From Cardiocondyla obscurior (taxonomy: Eukaryota; Arthropoda; Insecta; Hymenoptera; Formicidae): a DNA stretch of 64,000 bases. This document shows positions 12,827 through 24,945 of this stretch, piece after piece. Under the pieces are notes generated by a model. The model was not told the origin of the DNA. It worked only from the letters and a program-made list of their open reading frames with translations, and ran no database searches. The stretch lies in contig NC_091868.1 of assembly GCF_019399895.1 (NCBI RefSeq), positions 9,611,593 through 9,675,592 of the forward strand. Reading direction: 5' to 3'. Made by a program: the position numbers and the translations under genes. The stretch's first letter is position 1. Each line of letters starts with the position of its first letter.

Positions 12827-15800
12827 ATAAATTACGTTCTCAATTTTAAAAACTTTCTTGAAATTTAAATTAAATTTTAATTTAAATTAATAATACCGAA
12901 TGTAAATTGCGGAAGATAAATCAGGAGAGAGTGACATTTATTTATAAGGTACGAAGCTCTTTCAAAAATAACACGCTAACGGCGGGCGTTGCCTCGTAAA
13001 TTGTTTCCCCTATCAACTCGTATCCCGCGCGCGATACGGGCGGCGAAATGAATTCAGGGCGATCCGATAAGAAAGTACAAATTTACGTCCGCCGAAGAGA
13101 CGCGAGCCGGTCGTCGTCGGTGCGTTTCGCAACGGCGTTTATTTTTTTCACTTTTTTTTTTTTTTTTACAAAAGCGCCGTCGGGATAATGTCTTAACCGG
13201 ACGCTGCCGGGAGTCGTTTACACGTCGATCGGGAACGAGCTGGTGTGCAAGCAGTCGGTGGAGTCGTTTGCACTTTGCGCCAAAAAGTTGCCCGGCGCGG
13301 CCCGCTCGTTCGCGTGATTACGGAGAGCCGCGGCCGCCTCCATGCGCCGACGAAATTTGCATACGAGACGTACGACGTCCGCCTTTTTTTCGCGACGCTG
13401 CATTCGCGAAGCCGCACGACGAAAATGCGCCGCACGATAATTAATAATCGCCGCATACCAGGCGGTGCCCGATTACTGTTAACGGTAAAAACGCACCGCC
13501 GCGCAATTATAAACGTAAATACGCGGCCCGCGAGGTAACGGTGCAAAATAATAATCGCGACGGACCGATCATCACGGGAGAGGAAACTGCCGGTCGGCTC
13601 GCGGCGACGGGCCCCGTTTTCTGCAACTGAGTTTCGTGTGTACGCGACTACGTCGTAACGGCGAGAAAATTACTTTCGGCCGGGAAAGAGAAGCTGCTGC
13701 GAAGGAAATACCTTCGCGCTCCTCACCTCGCCCGATTTTACACGCTCTCGCCTCGAGAGAACGAGGGGAGGAACCTCGTTCCGCCGGTGTCTGTTCCGCA
13801 ACGCTCGATAATGTACTTAATAGCCCTCGAATTACTTTGCGAATGATCGATCGATCACTGTTTAACGAGCGAAACCGCGACTTTACCCACGCACTCGTTC
13901 CACGTGTAATAAACGTGCAACGACGGACGCTCGTATCGCTCGCAAAAAATTCTCACAGCCGCGGAAGTCGAATTATAAAATATAACAAACAATGAAAAAT
14001 TCGATTAGCCGATCTAGATCTAGTCTATAATCTGAAGTTACTCGAAATGACTCTTATTATTTTTACCTACTTCGAATTGCATATTATCTCCCACACTAGC
14101 ATTCCGTGCTAGTTTCAATTTTTTTTCTTTTCTTTTTTTTTTTAAACTTCAAAGAAATTATCCTGCCTCTGATATTCCAACGTGGCCGAGCCTATTGGTA
14201 TACATAGACTCGCGTGCTTGTCATAATTGCGAAATATTTTAACGATTTTATCGCCGATTCGAGGTGTTGCTGAAACTATAATAAATGCCGAGAGGAACTC
14301 GCCAGCGCAGATTACGGCGAGCACAAATGTCAGAACGTGAACGAAACGAGCGTAAGGAAAACAAGCGAGCTCGCGTTTTGCGCATGTGTTCATTAACTTA
14401 GGCGTCGCAGGTTATACGCGGCATTGCAAACATTAAGACGTACATAAAAGTCAATGCCTAACTAGCATAACTAGTGCTAATTAAAATTAAAATAAAAGAC
14501 AAAAATCGACGGACTTTCCCGAGTCACCGTACAAATAAAATTAATCTATCAAATTATTTGACTGCTTGCAGAAAAATATTTTTCGATTAAAAGTTTATTA
14601 GAAAATAAATATCTACTTTAAGCAGCGCTAAGTAAAACGGGAAATAGAATAATAGCGCGTGCGTTGCGACGAAAAAGGGTTTATTCGTTGCTGGCGCTTA
14701 AAAGCACAAAAGGGGCAGAAAGGCGTCGCTCGGACGCTTTACATAGCGTTTGCCAACGTCTGGCCATGCCGGGAATGGCAGAGGGGAGACCTTCTGCCTT
14801 TATACCGGCTAATACTCTGGACGGAAATATCCGTAATGCAAGGACAAGCAAGCGGTTCTAGCCCGACCGCTCGCATCGAACGCGAAATATTCGCCAAGCT
14901 TTCGAACCGACCGGGGATAAGCGAATCTAGCTGCCGCAATCAAACCAAATTCGATAAACGCGCGACGTCAATTGCAAACGTTATATTCGGAAAAAAAATA
15001 TACATAAGAGTTAAAGTTCAGATACGCGAATCAAATGCAAACGCTATGTTGCACGAGATTATTATTTTTTTTTTTTTTTTTTTTAATCGCCTCCGTGCAT
15101 TATGCAGAAGCAATGCATCGTTATTCGATCGCGCGAACGACTTCCGCTTACGCAGACGCTTACGCTTAAGCAAAAATTCGCCGACGTCAGAGTGTCCATT
15201 TCAGAGCCTGTTCTTGAACCTGATACTCGGCGCCTTCAATGAATTCGGTGCGCAATCTTATATACAACGCGACCCACACGTTCGTCTAAGCGAACGGTAA
15301 ACAATGTTATATGGAATCCGAAATATCTGTCGACTTGTTGTTCTTCGGAGATGAGCTGACACCTCATCGGTTCACGATGTACCCCGCGCGAGAACGCGGC
15401 CAAGCGTAATTCCGAGCGTAGGACGAAATGTCGAAGGGTATCCCGCGTGATCCCGGCCACTAGACCGTCTCCCAAAAGCGTAGGAAACCCGCCGTGACGC
15501 GAGTTTATATTTCCACGCTGATTAATCGCGCACCATCTGCGCGCAAAATCGAATAAACGCATAAGACATCAATCGTGCGGAACGGCGGACTCACGCGTGT
15601 GGACCGCGCCCGCGAGACAAATTCTTCGTTTTCCGTCGGAGTTGGAGCGAATCAGCGGCCGCACGTGGGTGGTGCGCGTTCATCAGTAATTCGTGAACGT
15701 CGCATAAAGATGCTCGAATTGCCGCGGTGAATCGCCGGATTTCGCAACCGCCTCGACTTATATCGGCATTCGCGACGCACGTCGCGACTCCCCAATTCCG

Positions 15801-17701
15801 CTATCCACGAAACTGGGAACCACCCAATTAATTACGCGCGAGGTACGCGCCGCCACCGTGTCATAATCTTCACACAAACTTCATAAAGTACGAGGCATAC
15901 CCGAGAAAATGCGATCTCAAAATTGTCGCGGTCCACCGGAATTTAGATGTTTTTCAACATTATCACGCGATGGACTTAGTGCCAACTTGTACATCGGCGC
16001 CTTTCGAAATTAGGCCAACTCGTAGCAACAATGCAGTCGAGAGCCAAGTTAAAACACACGGGGGGGCTTTTAACAAAATCGAGTGAATATTACGATTTAC
16101 GACAAGCCGAGCCGGTTACCTTCAAGTTTACGAATATTTCGGACTGCGTCGGGAATACAAATTTGAAACAATGTCAAGCGTGAACGAATATCCGCGAAAG
16201 CGACGATGTACTTTAATTAATAAACGTTCCTCTGCACGAGTTGTAATTATAAAACAATGTATAGAAATTATACAAAAGATTATATCCTTAACAAAAAATA
16301 ATGTTTTTTTTTTTTTTTACCTATATATATTTCTTTTTTCCTTGCCTTTTCACGTAATTCTACATTTTTATATTTTACATAATTAATTTTTTAATGCTAA
16401 TCCAATGATCTCCGAAAGTGATTTTGAAGCATTTATAACGTGCGTGTGATTGTTCAATGTTTCTGCGTACTTGCCGCGCGGTATAAATTTAGGGAAACTT
16501 CGGAGTAAATCGAGGAATTGTCGTAGGGCAGTATGAGGGAGGGTACACCTGCCATCGTGACAGGAATATACTTCGTCGCCTAATTTTCTAAGAGCACGCC
16601 GCGCTACGGCTCGATAAACTTGTTTATTTCGCGGCGCCTGGATTCGCGATTAACCAAAATATCATGACAGATATGTCATACGCGCTTCGCTCCCATTCGC
16701 GCTCACTATAATGGCACTTGACACTTTTATCTCGGGATATAATAAGTAACATTGCGCGGGAGTGAAAGACAGACGAGCGTCGTGCACTCCAAAATGTTGA
16801 GGACCATGTTAAAGACTACGGAATAACGAAGAATTATGAGCGACATCCAATGAACGTGGGCGACGCTCAGCTGCGTGTTGTTGGTTACGTGAATTATGCA
16901 AACGCGTGGCTTTGTTTAATGAACATTTATAACCTATCTCGTATTACATGTTAGAAACAAATTACCAAAGTAAGAAGAAACAATTTTTAATAAAAAATAT
17001 AACTTTACTGAAAAGGTACCCTCGTGTTTTTTTTTTTTTTACATTTCCATAGAGAATTTGCAAAATTTGCCAAAGGAAGCGTCAGAAAATTCCATATGCG
17101 CGTATTGCCTTCTAATTACTGACGTCCGGTGATTTACGCGACCTCCCAGATATTTATGCGCTCTAAATATTCTTCAACACATATTTCCGTCGTCTATCCA
17201 CTTAGTTCTACCTAACCCGATCCACTTAAAAATATCTGAAAATATTTGTCGCGAAAATTGGCCGTCTCTGTTCGTCAAGATGGCAAACGACTTTCGTGCC
17301 GACCAACTCGACTTAGACCGCAGCCCGGAAGGCAGCCAATTCCCCGCTCGCTGCCGGGCACACAATGTCGTTAACAGGAAGTAGATAATAGGAAAAGCTT
17401 ATCACGAAAATACGTGCCAAATCTCGCAGAGCCGCGTCTATTGCATAATATCTCATTAATCTGCCGTGCAATTTTATAAATGATTTTCATAAGCGCGCCG
17501 TGACATTCGAGAGTACGTCGACCTTTAATGTCTGAAAATAAATTTCAGATAATTTTGCTTTAATAATAAAAAATTTTTTTTATAAAAATTAAGAAGAACG
17601 ACACGTCTAAAATATTCACAATGGATGTCTAAAAATCATCTCCGCTCTAGTCCTAAAACGTTATGGCCCGAGACAGCTAGAGCGACAACCGTTTCTCCAA
17701 A

Positions 17702-17833
17702 ATGGCTCGTGAAAAAGGAAGTAGTGAAGGTGGTATTTCGTTTGGGCACCATCCAGGTCATCCTCCGGACGAAGTGCCGCGGACGAGAGTAGATAGGCGG
17801 AGGAGGAAAATGAGCAGAAAAGGAAGACAGTGA
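17702..17833 (+). CDS. Small ORF of 43 codons, coding status unknown
   Basis: The ATG follows TCTCCAAA, and the ORF ends TGA just before the TIR element at 17852. The product is hydrophilic, with GHHPGHPPDEVPRTR and a basic RRRRKMSRKGRQ tail. Composition is more even than in the surrounding chance ORFs. There is no recognised family, promoter or splice partner. It may be a lone exon, a micropeptide or chance. Confidence 0.15.
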   Translation: MAREKGSSEGGISFGHHPGHPPDEVPRTRVDRRRRKMSRKGRQ

Positions 17834-17851
17834 AAGTAATTTTTTATGGTT

Positions 17852-18331
17852 TTACGCTGGGTCATAAAAAAATTTCAGTCACTTCCTCTAACTTTTCAGT
17901 CAAAAATTTTTTAGTATTTTTTACAATAATATAACCTAATAACGAGACTCCGCGAATGGAACAACAACGGAATTCGAAATGAAAATCGACGATTAAACGA
18001 GATATGACGACACTTGGCGTGGACTTGGCAAGGAGTCTAGGAAGCGACGCGGCTGTTGTAGCCCTTAATGAGCCCAACGTGAGATCAGTCCAGCCTCTTT
18101 AACTCCGTTGCTTCTGTCAACCGTCTCTGTACGCTTTTTGCCACGAAGAAAAATATAATTGTGATAACCATAATTTGACCACAAAAAAAAATAGAATAAA
18201 AATGAGACCAACAATACTTTTTAGTAACTATGCAATTAAATTATAAATTGCATTGTTATAATTTATAATTTGCACAGTTAAAATGCATAGTTAAAAAGAA
18301 AACTTTGTAAGTTAAACGCGACCCAGCGTAA
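17852..18331. mobile_element. TIR-bounded non-autonomous element, about 480 bp
   Basis: TTACGCTGGGTC at 17852-17863 is repeated in inverse orientation at 18320-18331, giving exact 12-bp ends. The interior is AT-rich and non-coding apart from chance ORFs. Its right 187 bp (18145-18331) reappears about 470 bp downstream. No transposase is present. The superfamily cannot be told from what is visible. Confidence 0.5.
18145..18331 (+). repeat. Direct repeat unit A (right end of the TIR element)
   Basis: Near-identical to 18611-18818, including the long shared stretch from ACCAACAATACTTTT through the TAAATTATAAATTGCATT and TTTGCACAGTTAAA blocks to the terminal CGACCCAGC. The differences are small indels and substitutions. 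Confidence 0.8.
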
Positions 18332-18610
18332 GTGGAAACGCAAAACACGCGGACCATTATCTATAAACTATAGCTTGGGTTTCCGCGATTCGGCACGTTC
18401 AATTCAGTCATTGAGCGCCGCCGCGCGTTTCCGCGCGCGTTGTGAATGGTATCACGCGCCGTGAATCACCGTATTTATTACGTTGAAATCGAATACACGG
18501 AGTTTAATGCCTGTTCGATTTTATTCAAGGTTTAACGTAGTAAAGAAATTAAACTAAATGTTGAGAAGCGCAAACAGCGCGGCGAAAATTAGAAGCCTTC
18601 TGGCACCCAA

Positions 18611-18818
18611 AGAAAAAAATAATTGAGATAACCAATTGAGATCATTTGACCACAAAAGAAAATAGAATAAAAAAGGACCAACAATACTTTTCAGTAACTA
18701 TGCAATTAAATTATAAATTGCATTATTATAATTTATAATTTGCACAGTTAAACAGCATAGTTAAAAAAAAAAACATTGTATACAAAACGAATAAACGAAT
18801 AAACGCGACCCAGCCTAA
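18611..18818 (+). repeat. Direct repeat unit B (second copy of the right end)
   Basis: A second copy of unit A, ending GCGACCCAGCCTAA at 18805-18818. It has no left TIR of its own in the 280-bp spacer and contains a small extra duplication (AATAAACG twice) before the end. It represents a truncated second insertion or a tandem duplication. Confidence 0.8.
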
Positions 18819-21757
18819 GACCTTAAAAAATTTAACTGTTATTTAATTCATCAGTTACAGACGGCGAGTTTTTATAATAATTGCTGTAATTTCTAAAATT
18901 TGCACGTGTTTTTGCAAACTTATTTAACGTACGTCTCGGACGTGTGCTTGTCAAAAAGTTTTACGTCGACGTCTCATAAAACAAACGAATCGGCTCGTTT
19001 CGCGAATATAGAAGCGATGATGTGATCCTGCTGAAAAAGTTGAAGGTTACATACTTGAGCTTTGTCTCACATCAGGCGCGTAATATATCGTCCATTTGTA
19101 TCCACCTTTTCTCGTGTTTCAAAGAGAAATGGTAATCGAAAGGCAAGGGAATTCTATTCGCGTTCTATCAGACAGGCTATTTTTTTATTCTCTCTTCTGA
19201 TCTGACGATTACATAACTCGAAGCTTATTTTTACGTTCTTCTCTCTTTTTTTTTTCTTTTTCTTTGAGATGATCACTGAATTTGCGGTCGATAGGTATAA
19301 AGTTGTTGGGTTCCCGTGGGTGTTGACAATCGCATGATCGCGGGATGGATCGCCCAAGTCGGGCGAGACGATCGATAAATCTCGATCTAAATTTATCTAC
19401 CCCGCGGAAACATGTTGCTCGTAATCCGCGTTGCTTTTTTCGATTTATGGCCAGCGCCTTCCAGCTACAGTTTTACAGCTTCGCATAAGCTGTTGCATAA
19501 ACACAGATCGCGCGCTTTATACATTCTATAAATTCGCGGCAATTATTCGCCTGTTTTCAACGCTTTCGGCCGCTCTTGACATACGTCTGATTTTTCGAAG
19601 TTTAATTTTTTTCCGGACGATGCCGGCGCGAAGTCTAGCGCTCATCTCACGGCGGCGTAAAAGTGATTCGTAGATACGCGAATGGCTCATAAACATCGGG
19701 TCGAGCAGCTGTCGATGGAAAACACGGTTATATTTAAGCCTGACTACCGTTGGTTACCCCATTGCTAATCTTGACAATAGACTAGATATACAAATTTATT
19801 CTTGAATCACGGCTTGCGAGGAGGCGCGTGCGTAATTGGAAACACAGATGCGATTAATTGTTTCCTAAAATTGACGCTCCAGCTTGACTAAGCGGCAGTC
19901 ATGAAAGAATGCCGAGTGCTGGCATAACGTGCTGGTTACGATCTCGATCTACGGTGCCCGCTTGATTGACGCGGAATAGCGGAATTAAAAAACCGTGGCA
20001 TTTTAAGTCGTTCGCGACGTTATGGACTTTTCCCGCGACGACGCGGCAAAGAGCGGACAGGAGAACGCTGTTGAGACGAGAGCCAGGTTTTACTGTCAGG
20101 AGGATTTTACGAGAGTCCGCCGCACTCCGACGAGTGATGACGAAACGAGTCTACTGCACCGCGCGATGCCGCGTATTTATAGAAACGTAGCGGAGATTGT
20201 ACGCTAATGGCCGTATAAATAGTACCTTTTACTAGTTTTTAACCGGAAGCAAAAGCCTCAGGTGCTTTAAAAGCTGCTTGTAAACGGCGGGGAACCCGTA
20301 AATACGAGTGTCATCGGGCGTCCGCGGCAGCTCATCGCGCGAGCACGACGCGTCAGCCGTGGTGCAAGCGATGAAGACAAGTACTTAAATGACGAGTACG
20401 TCTCGCGTCTGTATTCATTATCGGCATGCTTTGCATTCATTATCTTAGATTTTGCCGTCTAAAAAAAAAGGAAAAAAAAAAATATGCGAGGTGTAATGCA
20501 ACCGAAAACTATCGCCCACTCGATTTATGAGAGCGCCCACGCGGCAAATCGGGCCTCCGATGGGTCCGGTTGTCGAAATAACGTCTCTCCGAGCTTCGCC
20601 CACGTTTGAGAGCAACGCGTGACTAGCGATACTTCGTCGGTCGACTTCCCCCCCCTCCCCTCGAGACATGCGGCACGTCCGGCATTTCCGAAATTATTGC
20701 GGCATATTGAATATTCATAAAGATGTTTACTAAACCGTAAACCGTAAAAAGCCACGACGGGCCGATCGCGATCGACGTGCCACATCCGGGGCTCCGCCGC
20801 GCCCTGGCGCGTCGCGCGTCCGCGAGTTATGTCGAAAGTGGCTGAAAAGGTGCAAAATCTAATCGCACGTGACATCGCGTATCTGAGTCCGCGCCGCCTT
20901 TCCATCTTCGCGTCGAAGCGTCCGTCGCGAGACGCAACGCTTCACGTGAGCAAAATTGAAAGATCGAGAAGAGAGAATAATATAAATTTATATGACGCGA
21001 CGTAAGACCGCGTGCGCGCTTGTTTCGTATATTGTTTAACAAACGAAGTGAATCAGTTAGAGTTACGCAACGGATATTGAGAAAAGGCTTTTCTCACGTA
21101 CCAGCCGCGTATCCTCGACGGCACTTGACCGATATCTGGGGCCAGATTTCTACACCGCGATAAGGATCGATGGCCGCGTCGCACATGGAAGCGGTGAAGA
21201 GGCTTGTAAACAGGAGGGCTGGTTAATTGTGGGTGTACGTCTCCACGCGCCAGGCAGCCGCGACAATTTGGAGGGTCTCGTAATGTACGAGCGTATAGAA
21301 ATTTCCGCTAATTAAAACGAGTGACTTGAGTCGGTGTCACGAGGCGAGAAGAGCGCTAGGAAATTCTCCTCACGACGAAAGAATAAAAAAAAAACGGGGG
21401 GGAGGGGGGAGATTTCATCGCCGCTCGCTGCGGAAATATGTATGAGAAGAGAGCACTTAAATTGCTTGTGCAAAAAATTTGAAACCTCGAATTTAAAAAG
21501 TTCCACGTATAGATCACGTACGACTTAATATGCGGCAGTTAATTTATTTCACCGGGTTCTATAATTAGCGCGGCTAATTAGAGAAACGTGTAATTGATTA
21601 GAGGAAAAAGTTACAAAAGTGAAAAGAAATGTTCGGCTTTTCAAACATAATATATCAGTGTGTTCGGCTAAAAGCTTTCTGAGCTTTCCGAGTAAAAAAA
21701 AAAGGTAAATCGATTTTCTTGATAGTCGGAAATCTGTTTTACGCATTTATATATAAA

Positions 21758-21873
21758 CTAGAACAAACCATGCGCGCGCTATTTTTTAATATAATTTTAT
21801 TTTTATTTTCTAAAAGAAAACCAATCCAAAAAATGTTTTACTAAATTAAAAAAAAAAACCTGGTTTGTTCTAG
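21758..21873. mobile_element. Small 15-bp TIR element, about 116 bp
   Basis: CTAGAACAAACCATG at 21758-21772 pairs with CCTGGTTTGTTCTAG at 21859-21873 (14 of 15 positions). The interior is AT-rich and non-coding. The size and ends fit a tiny MITE or a deletion derivative. Confidence 0.45.
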
Positions 21874-22789
21874 TAATTATTAAAAAAGTGATAGCAATTT
21901 TTTTTTCTTTCCCCTCTTTCATGTTTAAACATCCTAGTACTAAGTAAAGTTAAATTTTACCTAACTCAGTCTTTAAAAAAGTGGTAACCGTATGAAATAA
22001 TAGATTAATTTTCTCTCTGAACAACGACATGCATTTAAAATGCATTTTGACACTCGCGGGTCGAACGCTTGGCCTGTGCGACGATGTTTATTAAACTACT
22101 AACAGATGCAGCAGTAAAGAAAGTGAGCGTGGAGCAAAATCGTTGAGGAAAATAAGTAGGTCAATACCAGGAATCTCGGAATGATCGTTCGCATACTTGT
22201 AGAGTTCGTTGTTTACAGGGTGATTTAATCGCGAAAGAAATTCAAATAAACTACTTCACCGGCAGCGAGATCTTGGTTTTAAATCTGATTTTTAAAATAG
22301 CTCCAGTGTAGCTGCTATATTCCTAAAAGTTCTCTCTTCGGACGACCACTCGCTGTAAACTTAACGCAATTCGGAACTTCCGGAGGTTCCGCAATAAAAT
22401 CACGCGGTGTCGGTACGTGAAAAGCGACGGTTAGTACAGGTAGACCACTGCCGAGTGCGTCCACAGATAAGAGGGTGAATAACCGTGGGTAAAAATACTG
22501 GCAGAACGGAGTGCAAGAGGTGACGAAGAAAAAAGGCAAAACGAAGACGGAGGGATGAAAAGAAAAGGCCCGAGGAAGAGAACGAGATAGATCAGAGGGG
22601 GAGGAGTGCAGTTGGACGTGGTCGCCGCCCGATCCGGAATGCGCTTTGCGCATTCATTCGTCTCGGTCTGCCTCAAGCCCGGTCCAAATGTCCGGTTGCG
22701 CTCGTGGAATAAATGACCCACAAATAAAATAGTACTATCCTCATTACTGTCTCTTCGGTTTTTAACGGAGAATCGATCGTCCGCCAAAC

Positions 22790-22801
22790 GGTTACGTAAC
22801 C
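22790..22801. promoter_or_regulatory. 12-bp palindrome containing TTACGTAA
   Basis: GGTTACGTAACC, a perfect palindrome with the same 8-bp core as at 35955-35970. Regulatory use is speculative. Confidence 0.25.
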
Positions 22802-23319
22802 CGGTTTTATTATCTTATTTCTTTCGTTTCGACTTGAAAAAAATAAAAAAAAATAATAAAAAAATTACTCGGAGATGAATGCGCGATGTGACCAAGTCGA
22901 ATAAAGAGTCGAGCGGACCGTCGCTTCGTTCGGCAAGTAACTTCGCCATCAGACTCGCATGCTCGTCGACTTCGCGTAAAACTCGGCGTGACGACGTTCC
23001 GTAACTCTCACACCGGTACAATAGCGGTAGGGGGTTAATGGGATTGAAACGCAATCTCGGCTCAAACGTAACACTCTTTATTAGTCGACACAGATGTTAG
23101 TCGCAAGCGATCAAGTCGTGTTAAGGGTCAGCGGGGTAACCACTCATCATGACGTGTTGCAGTCCAGCTAGCCACGCGTACCGTACCGTCACAGTGTTTA
23201 CAGCGCTTCGCCCTCGGCTCAGGCATTCTGCGGTGACCTCGTGATCTCACCGATATCCCATCGTCGGTTTATGCACTTCGCGCATAGACACGCACGAGCG
23301 CGCACATTCACATGCACCC

Positions 23320-23430
23320 ACTCTCTCTCTCTTTCTCTCTCTCTCTCTCTTCTCTTTCTTTCACTCTCTCTTTCTCTCTCTCGTTTTTTTTCCCCGTTAT
23401 CTGTCTCTATCTCTTTTTCTCTCTCTCTCT
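23320..23430. repeat. (CT)n-rich microsatellite
   Basis: About 110 bases of interrupted CT/CTTT repeat. It produces spurious Ser/Leu ORFs on one strand and Arg/Glu ORFs on the other. Confidence 0.95.
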
Positions 23431-24921
23431 GCACTTCTCGCGACGCGAATTACTCTCTTAGTCCGACACAAGAGAAAATTGTCTTGACGTGCAGTCCGCA
23501 GCCGCGTTACACGCACTATCCGCGCTGATCATCGAAAGCGACTCCGATTATCTCCGATCGTTTATATTCCCGCGTAAAGTTGCGCGACGGTTCCTTGGCT
23601 ACGGCATATTTAGATTAGCATAATCCGAGACACTCGCACCATTAACGATGTATATTGCTACGAGCGGCAGTTCGCGTTTCAAGATAGTTCGTGCCTTCCG
23701 CCCCAGTAGTTTACAGTTCTGTGGCGTCACGAGATAAGAACGGGAGGCAACGCTTAACGTGGCGAGTCTTACTTAATTAGAGCGATTAACGTTCGATTAA
23801 AAATAGATGCGCGCCACATGTTTCCTACGCGTGCATTTATGTACAATGTTTCGAAAACAGCCGGTACCGCTGTTTTCGCCTCGATCGAGATTAGAGGGAA
23901 TGCAACTTCATCTGTCGGTGGGAATGGTACGTTGCGCTTCATACGCGCGAGATAAGATCGTACGATCAACCTCGCTGACGATCAACCCTTTCGATTTGCC
24001 ATCCTGCGCGAATCGACTTCACCTCGCACTTCTCCCTTACATCGTTCCGCCTGTTTCCGTCCACGCGTTTCAATCTTCCGTACGCGTGACTATTGCGCCG
24101 ACATGGCGATCGATCGAACGATCAAGCCTCGAAAAAAAAAAAAAAAATTTCCCGAGACAATGTTCGTTCCAATTCTGTAATTCACGCGGGCGACCGTCTC
24201 TTACTTCCGTCTAGTCTCCAGAATGCAGTTAAGAACTTCCGCGATTACCGCGAGAGAGTACAACGCACGATGATATAATGCACCGCTGGCAGTGATAACG
24301 TGGACGAGTGATAAGAGATCTTCCTGGCCGGTGCATCAACGTCAATCACACGACGATCGGTCGCATTATCTGCAGTCTTTCGCGAAGCGCTCGGCCACTG
24401 TGATTCATCTTTGTGTCGTTGGATCGGGTATCGACGTACCACCGCGAGGCTGAAGAGAGATTTCGCGGTAGGATCGTAGGCGAGGATGTCGCGAGCGGGT
24501 GCGTTCACATCGCGAGGTGGAGGGCGTCGTCTAGGTCACCGTAGTAGCGCCTCGCAGCCATGTCACACGCGCACTGACGGACGTCCGACGTCCCGACGTC
24601 GACGCCGACGCCGGGACGCTCGCCTTCGGTCGGACTCGGTCCACCATCTCGGGAAGCGTCGGGACGCCCGTGCTGGCGTCGCGCCAACGTGCGAGGCTGG
24701 CTCGATCGATTCCTCGGCAGAAAGCGTTAACGCCGCCTTACGAAATCCCGCGCGGCGCGCCTTCGCGAGATCGCGAACGGTTCCCGAGGACCGGTCAAAT
24801 GTCGTGAGTCACCGTCACTCGCAATTATTCATCTCGTTGAAAGAGCGCGAATGTAATTTAAATCAATGAAAAGCGACTGCAAAATAATAATATTCGAGAG
24901 ATTGAAACTGCGAATAAAGAT

Positions 24922-24945
24922 AAAAAAAAAAAAAAAAAAAAAAAA
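24922..24945. repeat. Poly-A tract
   Basis: 24 uninterrupted A residues in non-coding DNA. Confidence 0.9.

Larger units (their letters stand above)
7503..17701. other. Long non-coding region, no gene recognised
   Basis: Contains copy 3 of the inverted-repeat family and the poly-A/(TA)n tract at 12777, plus many CpG-rich chance ORFs. The longest ORF (14659-15300) runs through a poly-T tract and starts at GTG. There are small imperfect dyads at 9764-9779 and 14095-14111. I see nothing that supports a gene. Confidence 0.6.

Noticed and set aside
14659..15300. Longest + strand ORF, 213 codons
   Set aside because: It starts at GTG, includes a run of phenylalanines from a poly-T tract, has no domain or splice support, and lies in CpG-rich DNA where long chance ORFs are common.
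23219..23528. Arg/Glu-rich and Ser/Leu-rich ORFs
   Set aside because: They are translations of a CT/GA microsatellite.
24245..24869. GC-rich block with ORFs on both strands
   Set aside because: Rich in CG dinucleotides and short GACGTC-type repeats. The proteins are Arg-rich and unlike known families. It may be a CpG cluster but is not supportable as a gene.
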